A DNA stretch of 64,000 nt, taken from positions 186,001-250,000 of the forward strand of contig JAHDYR010000019.1 in NCBI GenBank assembly GCA_019828565.1, in the 5' to 3' direction. The notes beneath the pieces are model-generated. The model did no database searches. It was not told the DNA's origin and saw nothing but the letters and a program-made list of their open reading frames with translations. This document shows positions 11,551 to 21,514 of the stretch, piece by piece. The position numbers were made by a program, and so were the translations under genes. Each line of letters opens with the position of its first letter. The stretch's first letter is position 1. The stretch is from Carpediemonas membranifera. Its lineage: Eukaryota; Fornicata.

Positions 11551-12309
11551 ATGATCCCAACTGCTGTCCATACCACCGGGGAGCATCCTATCAACTATCT
11601 CACAGCAGCAACAGATGCTATCTTTGGCGTTGAGCTGTTCTACTGCGGCATTGTTCTCTGTGGGAACTATAGCGTCGCTCTTCGGGCTGAATCGAAGCGC
11701 AAGCCCAAGATGAGCGACTTGTTGATGGGGATATCCATCATCCTAACCGGCGTGATGTCCTTTACCGGCGCCAAGAACCACTCGACCACTTCTATCGCCG
11801 AGGCCCGCCCCTATTGGATCACCACCTTATACTCCGGTCTCCTCTCCGGATACGTCTTCTGCCTGGGCTGCGTTGCGGACTATGCGCTCATCCCCCTCCG
11901 CCTAGCAGTCCACGCGGTGATCCCGACGTTCTTTCTCCTCTTTGGCTTCATCCTGATTCCCGCCATGGACTGGAAGTTCCTCTCCTTCGGGATCGCCCAA
12001 GCGCCTATGTTCCTCATCGGTCTAGTGTACTCTATCGTGGCCTATCTCCACTCGCACTGGGTCAACTCTGCAAACATCATCATGATTGTCCTCGTCGCGA
12101 TTGGCATCGTCGTGCAGGCTGTCGGCAACATCATGAAGTTCCACTTGTCGTTCTACAAAGACTTCGACTACAACGTGGTCTTCCATCTATACGAGATGGC
12201 AGTCTTCTTCATCTTTCTCGGCATGCGGCTGTCACCCTTTGTACAGGCGGAGCACGCCACGAAAATCCCTCGGTGGAACGTGTTTGCGCCGTTTCTGAAG
12301 AAGGAATAG
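11551..12309 (+). CDS. Seven-span membrane protein of unknown function
   Basis: A 252-residue protein with about seven hydrophobic segments, starting near AATDAIFGVELFYCGIVL, and including LLMGISIILTGVMSF, LYSGLLSGYVFCLGC, VIPTFFLLFGFILIP, PMFLIGLVYSIVAYL, IIMIVLVAIGIVVQ and VFHLYEMAVFFIFLG. The HSxxN motif in the loop before segment 6 and the NVVFHLYE motif at the start of segment 7 resemble small integral-membrane families such as DUF6962, but this match is tentative. The tail ends in a basic segment, PFLKKE. It converges with the MBOAT gene 113 bp downstream. Start chosen at ATG 11551, just before the first membrane segment; the frame is open further upstream. No reaction can be proposed. 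Confidence 0.7.
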   Translation: MIPTAVHTTGEHPINYLTAATDAIFGVELFYCGIVLCGNYSVALRAESKRKPKMSDLLMGISIILTGVMSFTGAKNHSTTSIAEARPYWITTLYSGLLSGYVFCLGCVADYALIPLRLAVHAVIPTFFLLFGFILIPAMDWKFLSFGIAQAPMFLIGLVYSIVAYLHSHWVNSANIIMIVLVAIGIVVQAVGNIMKFHLSFYKDFDYNVVFHLYEMAVFFIFLGMRLSPFVQAEHATKIPRWNVFAPFLKKE

Positions 12310-12422
12310 GCAATGTAGAATAAAGGCGGCTTGTTATCTCTTGCTGGAGTGGCCCTCAACCCAAGATGACTCTTGATGGAGTCAATTGCCAAGACTGAGA
12401 GGTCCCTGCCACCACATAAACT

Positions 12423-13931
12423 TTATTCATCCTTCTTCTCCACCTCAGCGCGGGTCTTCCTCGACCTGGAGACCAGCGTGGCGACAAGCAGCAACGCCAC
12501 CGCGCCAATGACGGGGATGTAGTAGACTGCCGCCCAGAGGTCAAGGATGGGGGCGAGCCTCATCAGTGCAAACGCCGACTCGACAAACTCGACGTATACA
12601 TTGGTTATCACACACCCGGTAATCACATAAATCCACATGACATACCGCGACCTTGCTGCCACGAGCGGTCTAAACGCCTTCCGCAGCGCTCTGTGAGTAA
12701 ACGTCCCGAGAGCCATGGCCAGGAAGAACACATAGTATCCAGGGAAGAATCCGTGCCACAGGGCTGACATCAGGTACGTCATGAGCGTCCGAACAGCCCG
12801 AGGCGCGGGAACGCGGTCGTAGATGTAGTACTTCAGCCAGCGGTTCGTACCGCGGTTCCACGCACCAGTGACAGTGCGAACGTCAGGCGTGGTCTCGAAG
12901 TGGACGATGTCAATGTTGCTGTACTTGCCGTAAACATAGCGTCCGTCTACCTCATGGAGTCCGAACCCAGCAGCCGCACAAAAGGCGTCGCTCATGATCC
13001 AAGCAAAGTAGTACTTCACACGGAACATGACACAGACTACCTTGATCGCCACAGCCTTCCAGACGAGCGAGGACGTGAGGAAGGCGGGGTCGGAGAGTGT
13101 CGAGGCATTGAAGTGGTTGAACGACAGCGCCGCGACGGGGATGAGGCAGAGCGCGATGGCGAAGTTCTTGCCGATGGCCCGCATGCGGTTCTCTCTGGGC
13201 TTGTCGGAGGGTAGTTTCTTGGTCATGAGGAAGGTACGGAAGTCGGCAAACTCAAAGTTGGGACCAAACATGACCGATGGGAAGAAGAAGACGTAGGCTA
13301 CATATTCGGACAGCTTGGGCATCGAGCTGATGGCGTACCTGCGCTGGCGGGGGGTGAGGGAGGTGGGGTCGCTCTTCATCTTCTTACCGTCCTCGATGTT
13401 GTGTGCAAGCATCGTGATCTTCTGGACGAAGACCATGAGAGGTCCGGAATAGTCCAGTGTCCAGCCTGCCACAGACCAGGAGAGGTACTTGTTGAGCTGG
13501 ACGTAGTTCAGGAACCCGAATGCGAGGAGCCACGTGAACGCCGTGACGTAACGCAGCCGGACAACACGGAAGGGACGGAAGGCGCGGGGGAGCTGGCTCT
13601 TGTCAATCCCGAGAAGGAGGAGGGCGTAACACAGGCAGGCGAGTGCGACGCAGTAGAGAGAACGGACGCCGTATGCATAGACGAGGAGGAACACGCCGAG
13701 GCCGCCGCTGAGAGATTTGCGGCTCGATGGCCGCGAAACAAACATAAAGCTGAAAGAAAGAGCCATGGTGATCAGGATGGCGATGAGGGTGCGGGCAATT
13801 GACAAATCGACGCCCAGCACATCCGCTACAAGAGCAGTTGGCCGATGAAGGAACATCAGTGCTTCAATGCGACCCCAGACATTGATAATCCTCTCCAGTT
13901 GCTCTGGAGGAACGCGCTCAAGGAGCTGCAT
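12423..13931 (-). CDS. MBOAT-family lysophospholipid acyltransferase
   Basis: Membrane-bound O-acyltransferase that probably reacylates lysophospholipids in the ER (Lands-cycle type). The 502-residue product has multiple hydrophobic spans. It carries the family hallmarks: WNRGTNRWLKYYIYDR holds the conserved Asn-type motif, and SALWHGFFPGYY holds the catalytic histidine. VMFGPNFEFADF corresponds to the conserved FxGPxxEF segment seen in LPCAT/MBOAT1/2/5-like enzymes. The protein ends in KKDE, which fits the KKxx ER-retrieval signal. The ATG at 13931 gives a full-length N-terminus. Acyl and head-group specificity cannot be read from sequence. Confidence 0.92.
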   Translation of the reverse strand: MQLLERVPPEQLERIINVWGRIEALMFLHRPTALVADVLGVDLSIARTLIAILITMALSFSFMFVSRPSSRKSLSGGLGVFLLVYAYGVRSLYCVALACLCYALLLLGIDKSQLPRAFRPFRVVRLRYVTAFTWLLAFGFLNYVQLNKYLSWSVAGWTLDYSGPLMVFVQKITMLAHNIEDGKKMKSDPTSLTPRQRRYAISSMPKLSEYVAYVFFFPSVMFGPNFEFADFRTFLMTKKLPSDKPRENRMRAIGKNFAIALCLIPVAALSFNHFNASTLSDPAFLTSSLVWKAVAIKVVCVMFRVKYYFAWIMSDAFCAAAGFGLHEVDGRYVYGKYSNIDIVHFETTPDVRTVTGAWNRGTNRWLKYYIYDRVPAPRAVRTLMTYLMSALWHGFFPGYYVFFLAMALGTFTHRALRKAFRPLVAARSRYVMWIYVITGCVITNVYVEFVESAFALMRLAPILDLWAAVYYIPVIGAVALLLVATLVSRSRKTRAEVEKKDE

Positions 13932-14182
13932 CTGGATGACGACCTTTATTCGCAGATTACGCCTGGTCTGCCGCGGTCAAACAGGCCTTTACTCCGCTAC
14001 CAATGCTTTCAACGATGGCGATTTTGAAGCGTTCTGGATAGCAACTGACCCATTTGATAATGGTTTGAAGAATAGTTGCGCTGGCTCAAGTGATTCTCAA
14101 TCTTAGTTCACACCTCGCCCAACCCAACTCACGCAGCCAGCCATGTTTATGTAATAAGATAAAGTCGCCGCACTGTCGGACG

Positions 14183-14935
14183 CTAGCTGCTCTCCGCCTT
14201 CTTCCTCATCCTCGCCACATAATTCTGGATCTGCCTCAGCGTCGGAGCGGTACCCTCATAGTCGCTCTCGAGCCGCGCCTTGATCTGAGAGGGCAGCATC
14301 CCGTCCCTGGCCATCGTGGTGACGGGCGCCCTCATGTGATCTGGGACCCCCCGGGTCCGGCGGGTAGACGAGGCCAGCGGCTGGAGCAGGCGGTGCGTCC
14401 CTGTGCGGGAGAGGTAGACCTGGCAGGCGACGCTGCAGTATGTGAACTTGATCTGCACGGTGCAGGACTCCTTCTCGCATTGGAGTTGGGCACAGCGGTA
14501 GCGGATGGCGCGAAGACTGTTCGCTGAAGCTTTGTGCTCTGGGCAGCGGCTGGCGCTGGAGCCTCGTGACTTGTAGATGATTGGTTCAGCATCCTTGAAA
14601 CGCTTGATAGCGAAGCGAATTTGCTCAGCACTCCATGAATTTGAGCTGATGTGGAGTCTATTGGTGATGTTTGTGGTAACCCATTGCTTCTTTTCACCAT
14701 TCCGCTGTTGCTTGTTCGCGTCATTGACGTCGACGCCCGTAAATGGTCCAAAGGCCAAAGGCTGAGGAACAAAGAAAGAATCTGGTGAAATAGGGTCAAT
14801 AGCGAGTGGATTGAGATTCTCTAACGATGATAGCGAGCCAGTGAGGCTCATAGACGTCTCCCACGGGAGATCTGGGATGGTTGCGTCCATTACGACTCGC
14901 GGAGTTGCTTTGGGTTGAGCACCCCATCTCAACAT
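14183..14935 (-). CDS. DNA-binding protein of transposase-accessory type
   Basis: A 250-residue protein not matched to a named orthologue. Residues about 85-165 have spaced Cys/His residues (CPEHK, YRCAQLQCEKESC, YCSVAC) resembling the WRKY/GCM/FLYWCH-like zinc domains in front of MULE transposases. It is followed by GTHRLL and then a helical segment, QIKARLESDYEGTAPTLRQIQNYV. The pattern 'QI...L...PTLRQIQNYV' is typical of the region between the zinc domain and the catalytic core of such transposases. No catalytic DDE core follows, so this is either a domesticated DNA-binding protein/transcription factor or a remnant. The second in-frame ATG at 14890 is an alternative start. Family inferred, moderate confidence. 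Confidence 0.6.
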   Translation of the reverse strand: MLRWGAQPKATPRVVMDATIPDLPWETSMSLTGSLSSLENLNPLAIDPISPDSFFVPQPLAFGPFTGVDVNDANKQQRNGEKKQWVTTNITNRLHISSNSWSAEQIRFAIKRFKDAEPIIYKSRGSSASRCPEHKASANSLRAIRYRCAQLQCEKESCTVQIKFTYCSVACQVYLSRTGTHRLLQPLASSTRRTRGVPDHMRAPVTTMARDGMLPSQIKARLESDYEGTAPTLRQIQNYVARMRKKAESS

Positions 14936-15124
14936 GCCATAGGGTCGGATTGGACGACATCAGACTCGCCGCCTGACTATATGCCCACGTTAACTCTTGT
15001 TCGTTTCCATGATTCGTGGCTGGCGGCAGTCCAGAGTTGTCAAGTCGACCGAGATCCTCCAATCCAGTCGTCATCCACGCCCCTACTAGCCAATTACATG
15101 CCTTTATACAAATATATCATATAT

Positions 15125-17967
15125 CTACTCGTCGTTATACTTGTCCATCACAGTATTATAGACGTGTTCCAACGATGTCGTCGTCACGCTCCAGTCGGCC
15201 ACACCAGATTCTGGGGGGAGAGTCATCATGGCACGCAGGACCTTCGACGTGCGGTGGTCGGGCGGGACGTGGAGCGTGGCCACAGAACCCACGATGGAGG
15301 AGATCGTCGCGTCCAAATCGGCCATAAACTGCGCGACTCCAGCTGCCACGGCCCTTGGGTCGCGGCCATAGTTTGTCTCCAGCGTCACCCTGAGACCGCC
15401 TCCGAAGCGAGTCTTGAGCCTGTTTCTGGTGCCGACTGCGCGAAGCTTGCCGGTTGCCATGATGCCCAATCTGTCACAAATGGCCTCAGCCTCCGCCATG
15501 GAGTGTGTGGTCATGAGTACGGCTCTGGACTTCTTGATCTTGCGGAGCACCGCCCAGATCGACTGCCGTGTGGCTGGGTCGAGACCAGTGGTTGGTTCGT
15601 CCAGATAGAGCACTTTAGGGTCGCCGCAGAGGGACTGGGCGAGCGATAGACGACGCCGCATGCCACCGGAGAGATGCTTGGCGCGTGCCCCGGTTGCGTG
15701 GTCGAGGCCGACGTCGAGCAGGCGGGCCTTAGCGTGCGACCGTTCCTCGAGGGGAGATACGCCCTTGATACGTGCAAAGTATAGTATATGAGCCATACAC
15801 GATAAATCGTGGTAGTACACGTCGAACTGGGGGGTGACGCCGAGGATGCTGTGCAGGTGAGCCCGGGCGGCGGCATTGAGGATGTCCTTGCCGTCGACAA
15901 CGGCGCTGCCAGACGTTGGCGGGAGTAGGCCGCATAGCATGTTGATAGTGGTGGTCTTGCCTGTGTAAATGGTTGGGTTTGGTACAAACCTGCGCCGTTG
16001 TGGCCGAGGAGGCCGAAGCACTCGCCCTGCCGAACTGTCAGATACAGTCCGCGCACGGCATGATGTGCCGGTGCAGACCGAGTGTCGCCCCTGAACGTCT
16101 TGTGGAGCCCGATAACCCGCACGAGCGGCTCGGGCTCGTCGAGCTTGCCCTGGGCCCTGTGCTTCTCCTCGAGGACGTCCGGGTCCGTAATACGGTCGGC
16201 TGTCTCGTCGATGTCGTACGGCACCCCCGACCCCGGCATCGCCAGGTCGATATCAGGATATGAACTTGTCGGGGTGTCGAACATGTCGGATCGGGAGTCG
16301 GTGGACATCGTGTCGTACGAGAGCGTCGACTTCAACAGGGGCTGGGTGGACGTGGGGGCGGTGGGGGAGAAGGCGTCGAACTCGGGGGAGCGGGTGGTAG
16401 TCTTGTTCGAGAGGTTCTTGACCTTGGAATACGCTATTCTGCACCAAGCCCAGATTGTGGAGATCGTCATCTTAAACGGTCTGAGCAGCAGTGTCCACTT
16501 GCTATCCCACACGGAGTCCACCCACAACGCCCCCAGTACGAAGGCAGCGCCCCATATGAGCGAGAGCACGAGCATGCCAGTACAGCCGGCGCCATTGGCT
16601 TCAAAAAGCATCGAGGAAATCGTTGCACCGGGATTGCCGATCATCACTTGGTTTGAGAAGGCGGTCATGACATAAAAGATGGGGAATATAGGAGTCAGGG
16701 CGTATACATACCATGGGGCATGGTACGTAAATAGCACGGCATTTGCGATAAATATGAGGATGACAAGGATAAACGTGACAACAGGGGCGACTCTCGGCGA
16801 CCGTACCAGAGTCGACACGATGAACGCCGTGGTCGACTGGGCGATCCCGAGGAGAGAGAGGACAAAGAACATTAGGAGCGGCGAGTTCGACCTGAAGTAC
16901 GGGATGTGGGCGACGAAGCCGAGCACGACCACAATAGCGACGACCAGGGCGTTCACAAGGGCATGGTGGGTGACGGTGGCGGCTATGAAGGCAGACTCGC
17001 GGAGGCCGCTCATCTTAGCGTAGTCCCGCATGCCGTTGGCCTTCTCTGACGAGAGCGAGTGGACGAAATATGGGATGAGGAGTATGAAGGCCAGGGGGTA
17101 GACATACACGCCGAGCTGCTCGATGAGGAGAACAGAGTGGGCAGTCGACACGTACGGGAGCGACTGTGATGACCCGGTGACCACAAAGTCCTGCGCATTG
17201 TCATACATGTATCTGACCATAGCTGTTGTCAACAGATCCATGTGATCTTGGACGAGCATGAGCGTATCTTCCGCGATCCAGAGCGTGTCGGGGACCTGCA
17301 CGGTAAACTGCAGTGCTGGGCTATCGATAGTCTTTTTGAAGTCGTCAATGTGGAGCGACGACGTCGGTATGTGCTGCCTAGCGTCCCAGTCGGGATCCTT
17401 GGCGTGCTTCTTGGTCTCGGAGACGAGCGCCTTGAGTGCCTCCATGAGCATATCGTCAACATCTGTCTGTGTGTCCACCACCTGTGTCTGGGGCCATGTG
17501 TGCAGGTGCGGGTCTGACCAGCGTATGCGGCGCTTGACGTTGCCCTCGGGCCCGTCCAGCGTGGCGAGGAGGCCTGTGGCGTTTCCAAAGTGATCGTGCA
17601 GGTAGCCGATGTCAACGCCGTCTGCCTGAGTCAGGAGGATCGTCGAGAGGTCCAGGTTTGCCGCGATCTCGTCCGACATGGGCTTGCTGTTGTGGTGGAA
17701 GTGCTGCACAAGGGGCCCCTGGTTCTTACTCAAAACACGGTTGAGGAGCGCCATGAGAAGAACCATGAGGATAGGAATAGACCCCTGAATGAGGAAACTG
17801 TGTTAGAGAGGGGCGCTGGAACACACCTGAGGAAAGAGACGCGCAGAAGATGGAGGTCCTTGATTACGACGGCCCGGAACTGGATAAGCGACAAGTAGGA
17901 GGGAACATACCTGTAAGAGCCATATCGGCACCTTAATTTGCCTTAAGCGGCTCGACGTCGGCGCCAT
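15125..17967 (-). CDS. Half-size ABCA-type ABC transporter
   Basis: ABC subfamily A transporter, probably moving lipids across a membrane. Four exons on the minus strand: 17911-17967, 17827-17879, 15990-17797 and 15125-15960, separated by introns of 31, 29 and 29 nt (17880-17910, 17798-17826, 15961-15989). All junctions keep frame and give 917 residues. The N-terminus reads IWLLQ|FRAVVIKDLHLLRVSFL, the typical ABCA start, followed by a first membrane span (IPILMVLLMALLNRVL), a large extracellular loop, and six further spans. The C-terminal nucleotide-binding domain has Walker A GHNGAGKTTT (split by the last intron), signature LSGGMRRRLSLAQ, Walker B VLYLDEPTTGLD and H-loop TTHSM. One TMD plus one NBD means a half-transporter that must dimerise. 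Specificity is unknown. Confidence 0.93.
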
Positions 17968-18130
17968 TGTCTCTTTTGCGAACCAGGAGCCCAATTCTGC
18001 TCGGCCGACCCAGGGTGCAATGAGGATCGGCTGGCTGTCATACGGCTCATTATCGCTAAATCCGCGCCCGATTCGTCGTTTATTCCTCGGCGTGCGTCTA
18101 AGCTTCCATTGTAATCAACTCCGAACAAGG

Positions 18131-18763
18131 TCACGCCTTACAGGATGAGGCCAGCTCGCGCACATTATCGAAAGCCGTCCGCAGGTCCTCGCGGCTCTTG
18201 GCGTAGACCGACACATTGCCCGTGGCGAAGAGGTTGGTGGTCGCCCCGTCCGGGTCCGACCACTTCGAGTTGACTGCGTCCTGGATCTCGGGTGAGTAGT
18301 TACTGATGACGGCGTACGACTTGTAGAACTGCGCCAGGTCCACCCTGAAGCCGATGTTTCCCTGTCCATTGACAGAGGTGATCTTGGGCGTGGTGATCAC
18401 CATCTTGCGGTACTCCTCGGACTTGCGGAGCTTTCCCTTGAGGTAGTCGGTCACTTTTCGAGGTTCTTCCTCGTTGCGGCAGCCGAGGATGGTCCCCTTG
18501 CCCGACTGGAACAGACGAACGGTGATCTTCGTTCCTGAAGGGATCATCGGGAGATGCTTGTTACCAATATCGATTTGCATGGCGGGCGAAGGCTTACGGC
18601 CAGCGTTCTCTGAGAACTTGGGGTTGTAGTCCGAAGATAGGCCGAGCTGCTGCAGAGACTGGCTCAAGCTCTTCAGTCCGTCCCTAGAGAACTTCTGGGA
18701 CTTCACCTTGAATGAAGCAGCAACAGTGGTCACTCGAACGCTTCCTTCAGTGGTGTCACCCAT
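18131..18763 (-). CDS. TBP: Divergent TATA-binding protein (TBP or TBP-related factor)
   Basis: General transcription factor recognising core promoters. The 210-residue product shows the two-lobed TBP saddle. Lobe 1 runs from VTTVAASFKVKS through DYNPKF (residues 45-50) to VRLFQSGKGTILG (82-94). Lobe 2 runs from PKITSVNGQGNIGFRV through ISNYSPEI (153-160) to NLFATGNVSVYAK (177-189), ending in FDNVRELASSCK. Of the four DNA-intercalating phenylalanines of canonical TBP, F50, F85 and F179 are aligned, but the one in the lobe 2 'PELFPG' position is replaced (PEIQDA). Lobe 1 also contains an insertion after YNPKF. Start at ATG 18763; an upstream TTG frame is ignored. TBP versus TBP-related factor is undecided. 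Confidence 0.85.
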   Translation of the reverse strand: MGDTTEGSVRVTTVAASFKVKSQKFSRDGLKSLSQSLQQLGLSSDYNPKFSENAGRKPSPAMQIDIGNKHLPMIPSGTKITVRLFQSGKGTILGCRNEEEPRKVTDYLKGKLRKSEEYRKMVITTPKITSVNGQGNIGFRVDLAQFYKSYAVISNYSPEIQDAVNSKWSDPDGATTNLFATGNVSVYAKSREDLRTAFDNVRELASSCKA

Positions 18764-19470
18764 CTGGCGTTGTCTCAAGAGTTCAGGATGTGCACTTTAT
18801 GTCAGCTACAATGCGCGGACCGTTGCGAGACAGCCGCGATCTCCTTAAGGAAGTCGAGTGACTGCCAGAGCCGAATCCATCAGCGCCCAACGCAAACGGA
18901 CGCACCTCCGGGGTTGCTAGCCTTCTTTGACTTCACTGCCAAGGGCGATGCGCAGTTTATAGTCAACAGAGTGTGATATTTAGAGGTTTATGTGGAGGAT
19001 TCATGTAAAGGTGACTTAAGCTGTCGACCCCCCTGGGATGAACTCCAGAGGACTGAACAGGTTCAGTCTGACGGCCCACCTGTCGTACACCAGAAGGGTA
19101 GCGGACATGAGGGCGTCGGCGATGGTAAGGGCGACGGTTCTGGGCGGGATCTTGGTTCTCGCTCCAGCAGAAACTAGGAATGCGGCAGCTTTGGACGCGC
19201 ACATTGGGATGTTGGAGCCATCCGGCCGCGGATTGATCACAGTTTAGAGTCGAGTCGCGTCCGAATTGATGCGGCGAGAGGCTGCTCTTTTTTAGGAGGT
19301 CCGCACCACCACTCGGCCCCTTGTGGCCGAGCGGGACCACATCTGGTCCCTTGGTAGGTGGGCCCCGCGCCAGTAAATCCTTCCCCTCGACATAGCGCAG
19401 TTGGCCTGACTTGCATAAATAGCGACTCGCCCGACAGCCCAAGACCTCCTTAACAACGTAAAGTGCCCGT
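18764..19470. other. Intergenic region with one weak short frame
   Basis: About 0.7 kb between TBP and the epimerase. The motif GCGCAGTTTATAG lies at 18950-18962 on the plus strand. The only protein-like stretch is the 74-codon minus-strand frame at 19016-19240, listed separately. No RNA gene recognised. Confidence 0.5.
19016..19240 (-). other. Short unassigned reading frame, possibly an exon
   Basis: A 74-codon minus-strand frame, preceded directly by a stop codon and lacking an ATG at its 5' end (it opens with GTG). Its third codon positions are dominated by G/C like the real genes, and part of the translation (ALTIADALMSATLLVYDRW) looks like an amphipathic protein helix. It could be the last exon of a small spliced gene whose first exon is not obvious. 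No family was recognised, and it may be chance. Confidence 0.2.
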
Positions 19471-20662
19471 TTAGTCCTTATATCCAGCGGGGTGGGCCTG
19501 GTGCCACCTCCATGCGCTCGCGATGATGTCATCCATGCTATCATGCTCCGGCCGCCATCCCAAGACGCTCTTCGCCTTCACGCTGTTAGCAACGAGCGTA
19601 GGGGGATCCCCAGCCCGACGGGGGGCCAAGTCGTACGGAACCTCCCGCTGCGTCACGGTCTTGGCAGACCCAATAACGTCCATGACGGAGAACCCGTTGC
19701 CGTTGCCGAGGTTAAACTGACCAGAGAGATCGTTATGGATCATCCACGCGAGGGCCTTGACGTGGGCCTGCGATAGGTCCATGACGTGAATGTAATCGCG
19801 GACACAGGTCCCGTCGGGCGTCTGATAGTCGTTGCCGAAGACCTTGAGACGGCCGCCGCTGCCCTGGATGGCCTTCATGACGTTGGGGATGAGGTGCGTC
19901 TCGGGCGAGTGATCCTCGCCGATATCACGGGTCGGGTGTGCCCCGGCGGCGTTGAAGTACCTGAGGGCAACGTATTTCAGCGTCGATGACGGCGACTCGC
20001 TCGCCCAGTGAAGCATGCGCTCGATAGCCAGCTTCGTCTCACCGTAGGGGTTCTTAGGGGCCTTTGGAGTGTCCTCGGAGATTATGTCTACCTCGGGGTC
20101 TCCGAATATAGCCGCGGTACTCGAGAACACGATGTAGTCAACACCGTTCCGCCCCATGGCCTGGAGGAGGCTGATGGCGCCGCCGACGTTGTTATCGTAG
20201 TACTTGAGGGGGTCGATGACAGACTCGCCAACAAGGGAGTCCGCGCAAAAGTGCATTACCGCGACGGGCTCGAAACGTTTGAACGTCTTATCGAGCAAGT
20301 CCCCATCGCGGACGTCTCCCTTGACGAATGCGACGTTCTTGAGGCCGACAATAGACTGCTTGTGGCCTTTGTACAGACTGTCGTAGACGACGACGTTGTA
20401 CTTGTTCTCAACAAGGTCAGCAACCACGTGAGAGCCAATGTAGCCTGCTCCTCCGGCTACAAGGATGGTTTGCTGGTCAGGATCCATTTCCACTCGCATT
20501 TCGGTTGTTGAAACGAAGGCGTAGGAGAAGATGCTTCCAAGCCAGACAATCATGACGACTAACCCGACAGTGAACTGCGTGAGGACTGAAAAGGATGCAT
20601 ACGAGTGTCTTTTCTGGGGAGTCGGTCAGTAGACGGAGAAATGGCGACGTACCTTTCTCCAT
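19471..20662 (-). CDS. GALE: UDP-glucose 4-epimerase
   Basis: Interconverts UDP-glucose and UDP-galactose (short-chain dehydrogenase/epimerase family). The NAD motif GGAGYIGSH, the catalytic Ser-Thr in FSSTAAIFG and the Tyr-Lys pair in NPYGETKLAIE are present, as are the GalE landmarks RYFNAAGAHP and GTCVRDYIHVMDL. The conservative model starts at ATG 20553 (360 residues) and already has a hydrophobic leader, MIVWLGSIFSYAFVS. A spliced alternative joins ATG 20662-20653 to 20585 across a 67-nt intron (GTACGT...CCTTTTCAG). This keeps frame, gives 374 residues, and completes a membrane span reading FTVGLVVMIVWLGSIFSYAF. If correct, this is a membrane-anchored epimerase, unlike the usual cytosolic enzyme. 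Enzyme identity is firm; the start is uncertain. Confidence 0.93.
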
Positions 20663-20718
20663 TTGTCCGTTCGAGGTTTTGAACTGTCAATGTGCAGGCT
20701 AAGAGGTACTAAGAACAA

Positions 20719-20757
20719 GTCTGGGAGGTTCGAACAATGTGTTTATACTGCGCAACA
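20719..20757 (+). repeat. Left terminal direct repeat of element copy 1
   Basis: Thirty-nine bases, matching 21515-21553 except at one position. It includes GGTTCGAAC, which resembles a Pol III B box, followed by AATGTGTTTA and ending TGCGCAACA. The inner half recurs at all four element ends in the window. Confidence 0.75.
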
Positions 20758-21473
20758 CTGCCCTGGCTCCCTCCTACTCACGTCTGACAGACAGATCGTC
20801 TTCTCCAGGGCTTCCACAAAGCGTCTTCTTCGTGGACGTCAGCACAGCTGCAAACATCACAATCGCACACGTCGTCTCATTGTCTTCTATTCCACATTAA
20901 ATTCACTTCTACACTTGTATAGTTCGCCAGAAGCACTTCGCCCGCTGCGGCCAACAGTTGGCTCGGGAGTTCGGTCGCCACCATCCCATCGCCACCCCCA
21001 TTCGCCTGAAAGTCTTCTACGGGAGCTCGGGATTCACCACGCCTGCTGGTATGTTCATTCCTTGCGCGCCATATCGAAAGTTCGCGAGAGAGATAGTACC
21101 CCTTCTCAAGAGGTATAACATTGTCGTCGATCTTAACATGGTTAACGAGGACCGCACCACCGTCGTCTGCCCTCACTGCCACGCCCCCTACAAGCGAGTT
21201 CGTCCGCGTGATGACCAGCACGTTCACCCACAACGTGTGATGCTCTGCGAAAATCCACAGTGCCGTGGTGCTCAGTGGCGCGCAACAGTTCCTGATGCTC
21301 TGAATGTTGATCATCGGGACAAGAGTGCTGCAGAGAACATCCTGTGGCGTTCTCTTGCCACGGAAGATGAGCTCGGTCGCTCTCCGTTCAGTCGCACCTC
21401 GATCCCGCGCCTTCCAACATCATTCCAGTATCATCAATTGGCTAACCGCCAACATTCGTCTACGGACGGATGA
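20741..21473 (+). pseudogene. Fanzor/TnpB-like RNA-guided nuclease fragment
   Basis: One continuous frame holds, in order, a possible RuvC-I strand VFFVDVSTAA with its aspartate at 20835-20837; an in-frame TAA at 20898-20900; the segment FYGSSGFTTPAG, resembling the Fanzor 'GxGSF' region; VNEDRTTVVCPHC, a glutamate (21147-21149) just before the first zinc-finger CxxC; CENPQC, the second cysteine pair (21246-21263); and [11 protein letters not shown], the RuvC-III 'RDxxAAxNI' motif with aspartate at 21318-21320. The stop is at 21471. A glutamate in 'NEDRTT' next to the zinc finger matches the rearranged RuvC-II glutamate reported for Fanzor nucleases. The N-terminal wedge/REC part is absent, so it is read as a remnant or a truncated derivative. 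The nuclease family is inferred from motif order, not from a search. Confidence 0.6.
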
Positions 21474-21514
21474 TGTTGTACAGTTTGGCACTTTGATCGT
21501 TCCTTTCAGGCCCT

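Noticed and set aside
18963-19544. A 193-codon minus-strand frame upstream of TBP
   Set aside because: It overlaps the GalE 3' end in the wrong frame, its translation is non-protein-like, and it has no motifs.
20719-20757. tRNA gene suggested by GGTTCGAAC in the element repeat
   Set aside because: Only a T-loop/B-box-like string is present; no acceptor, D or anticodon arms can be drawn around it.
20835-21473. Alternative reading of the element frame as an ordinary zinc-finger or IS605 transposase (TnpA) protein
   Set aside because: Y1 transposase HUH and catalytic tyrosine motifs are absent, and the RDxxAAxNI motif right after the second Cys pair is specific to TnpB/Fanzor-type RuvC nucleases.
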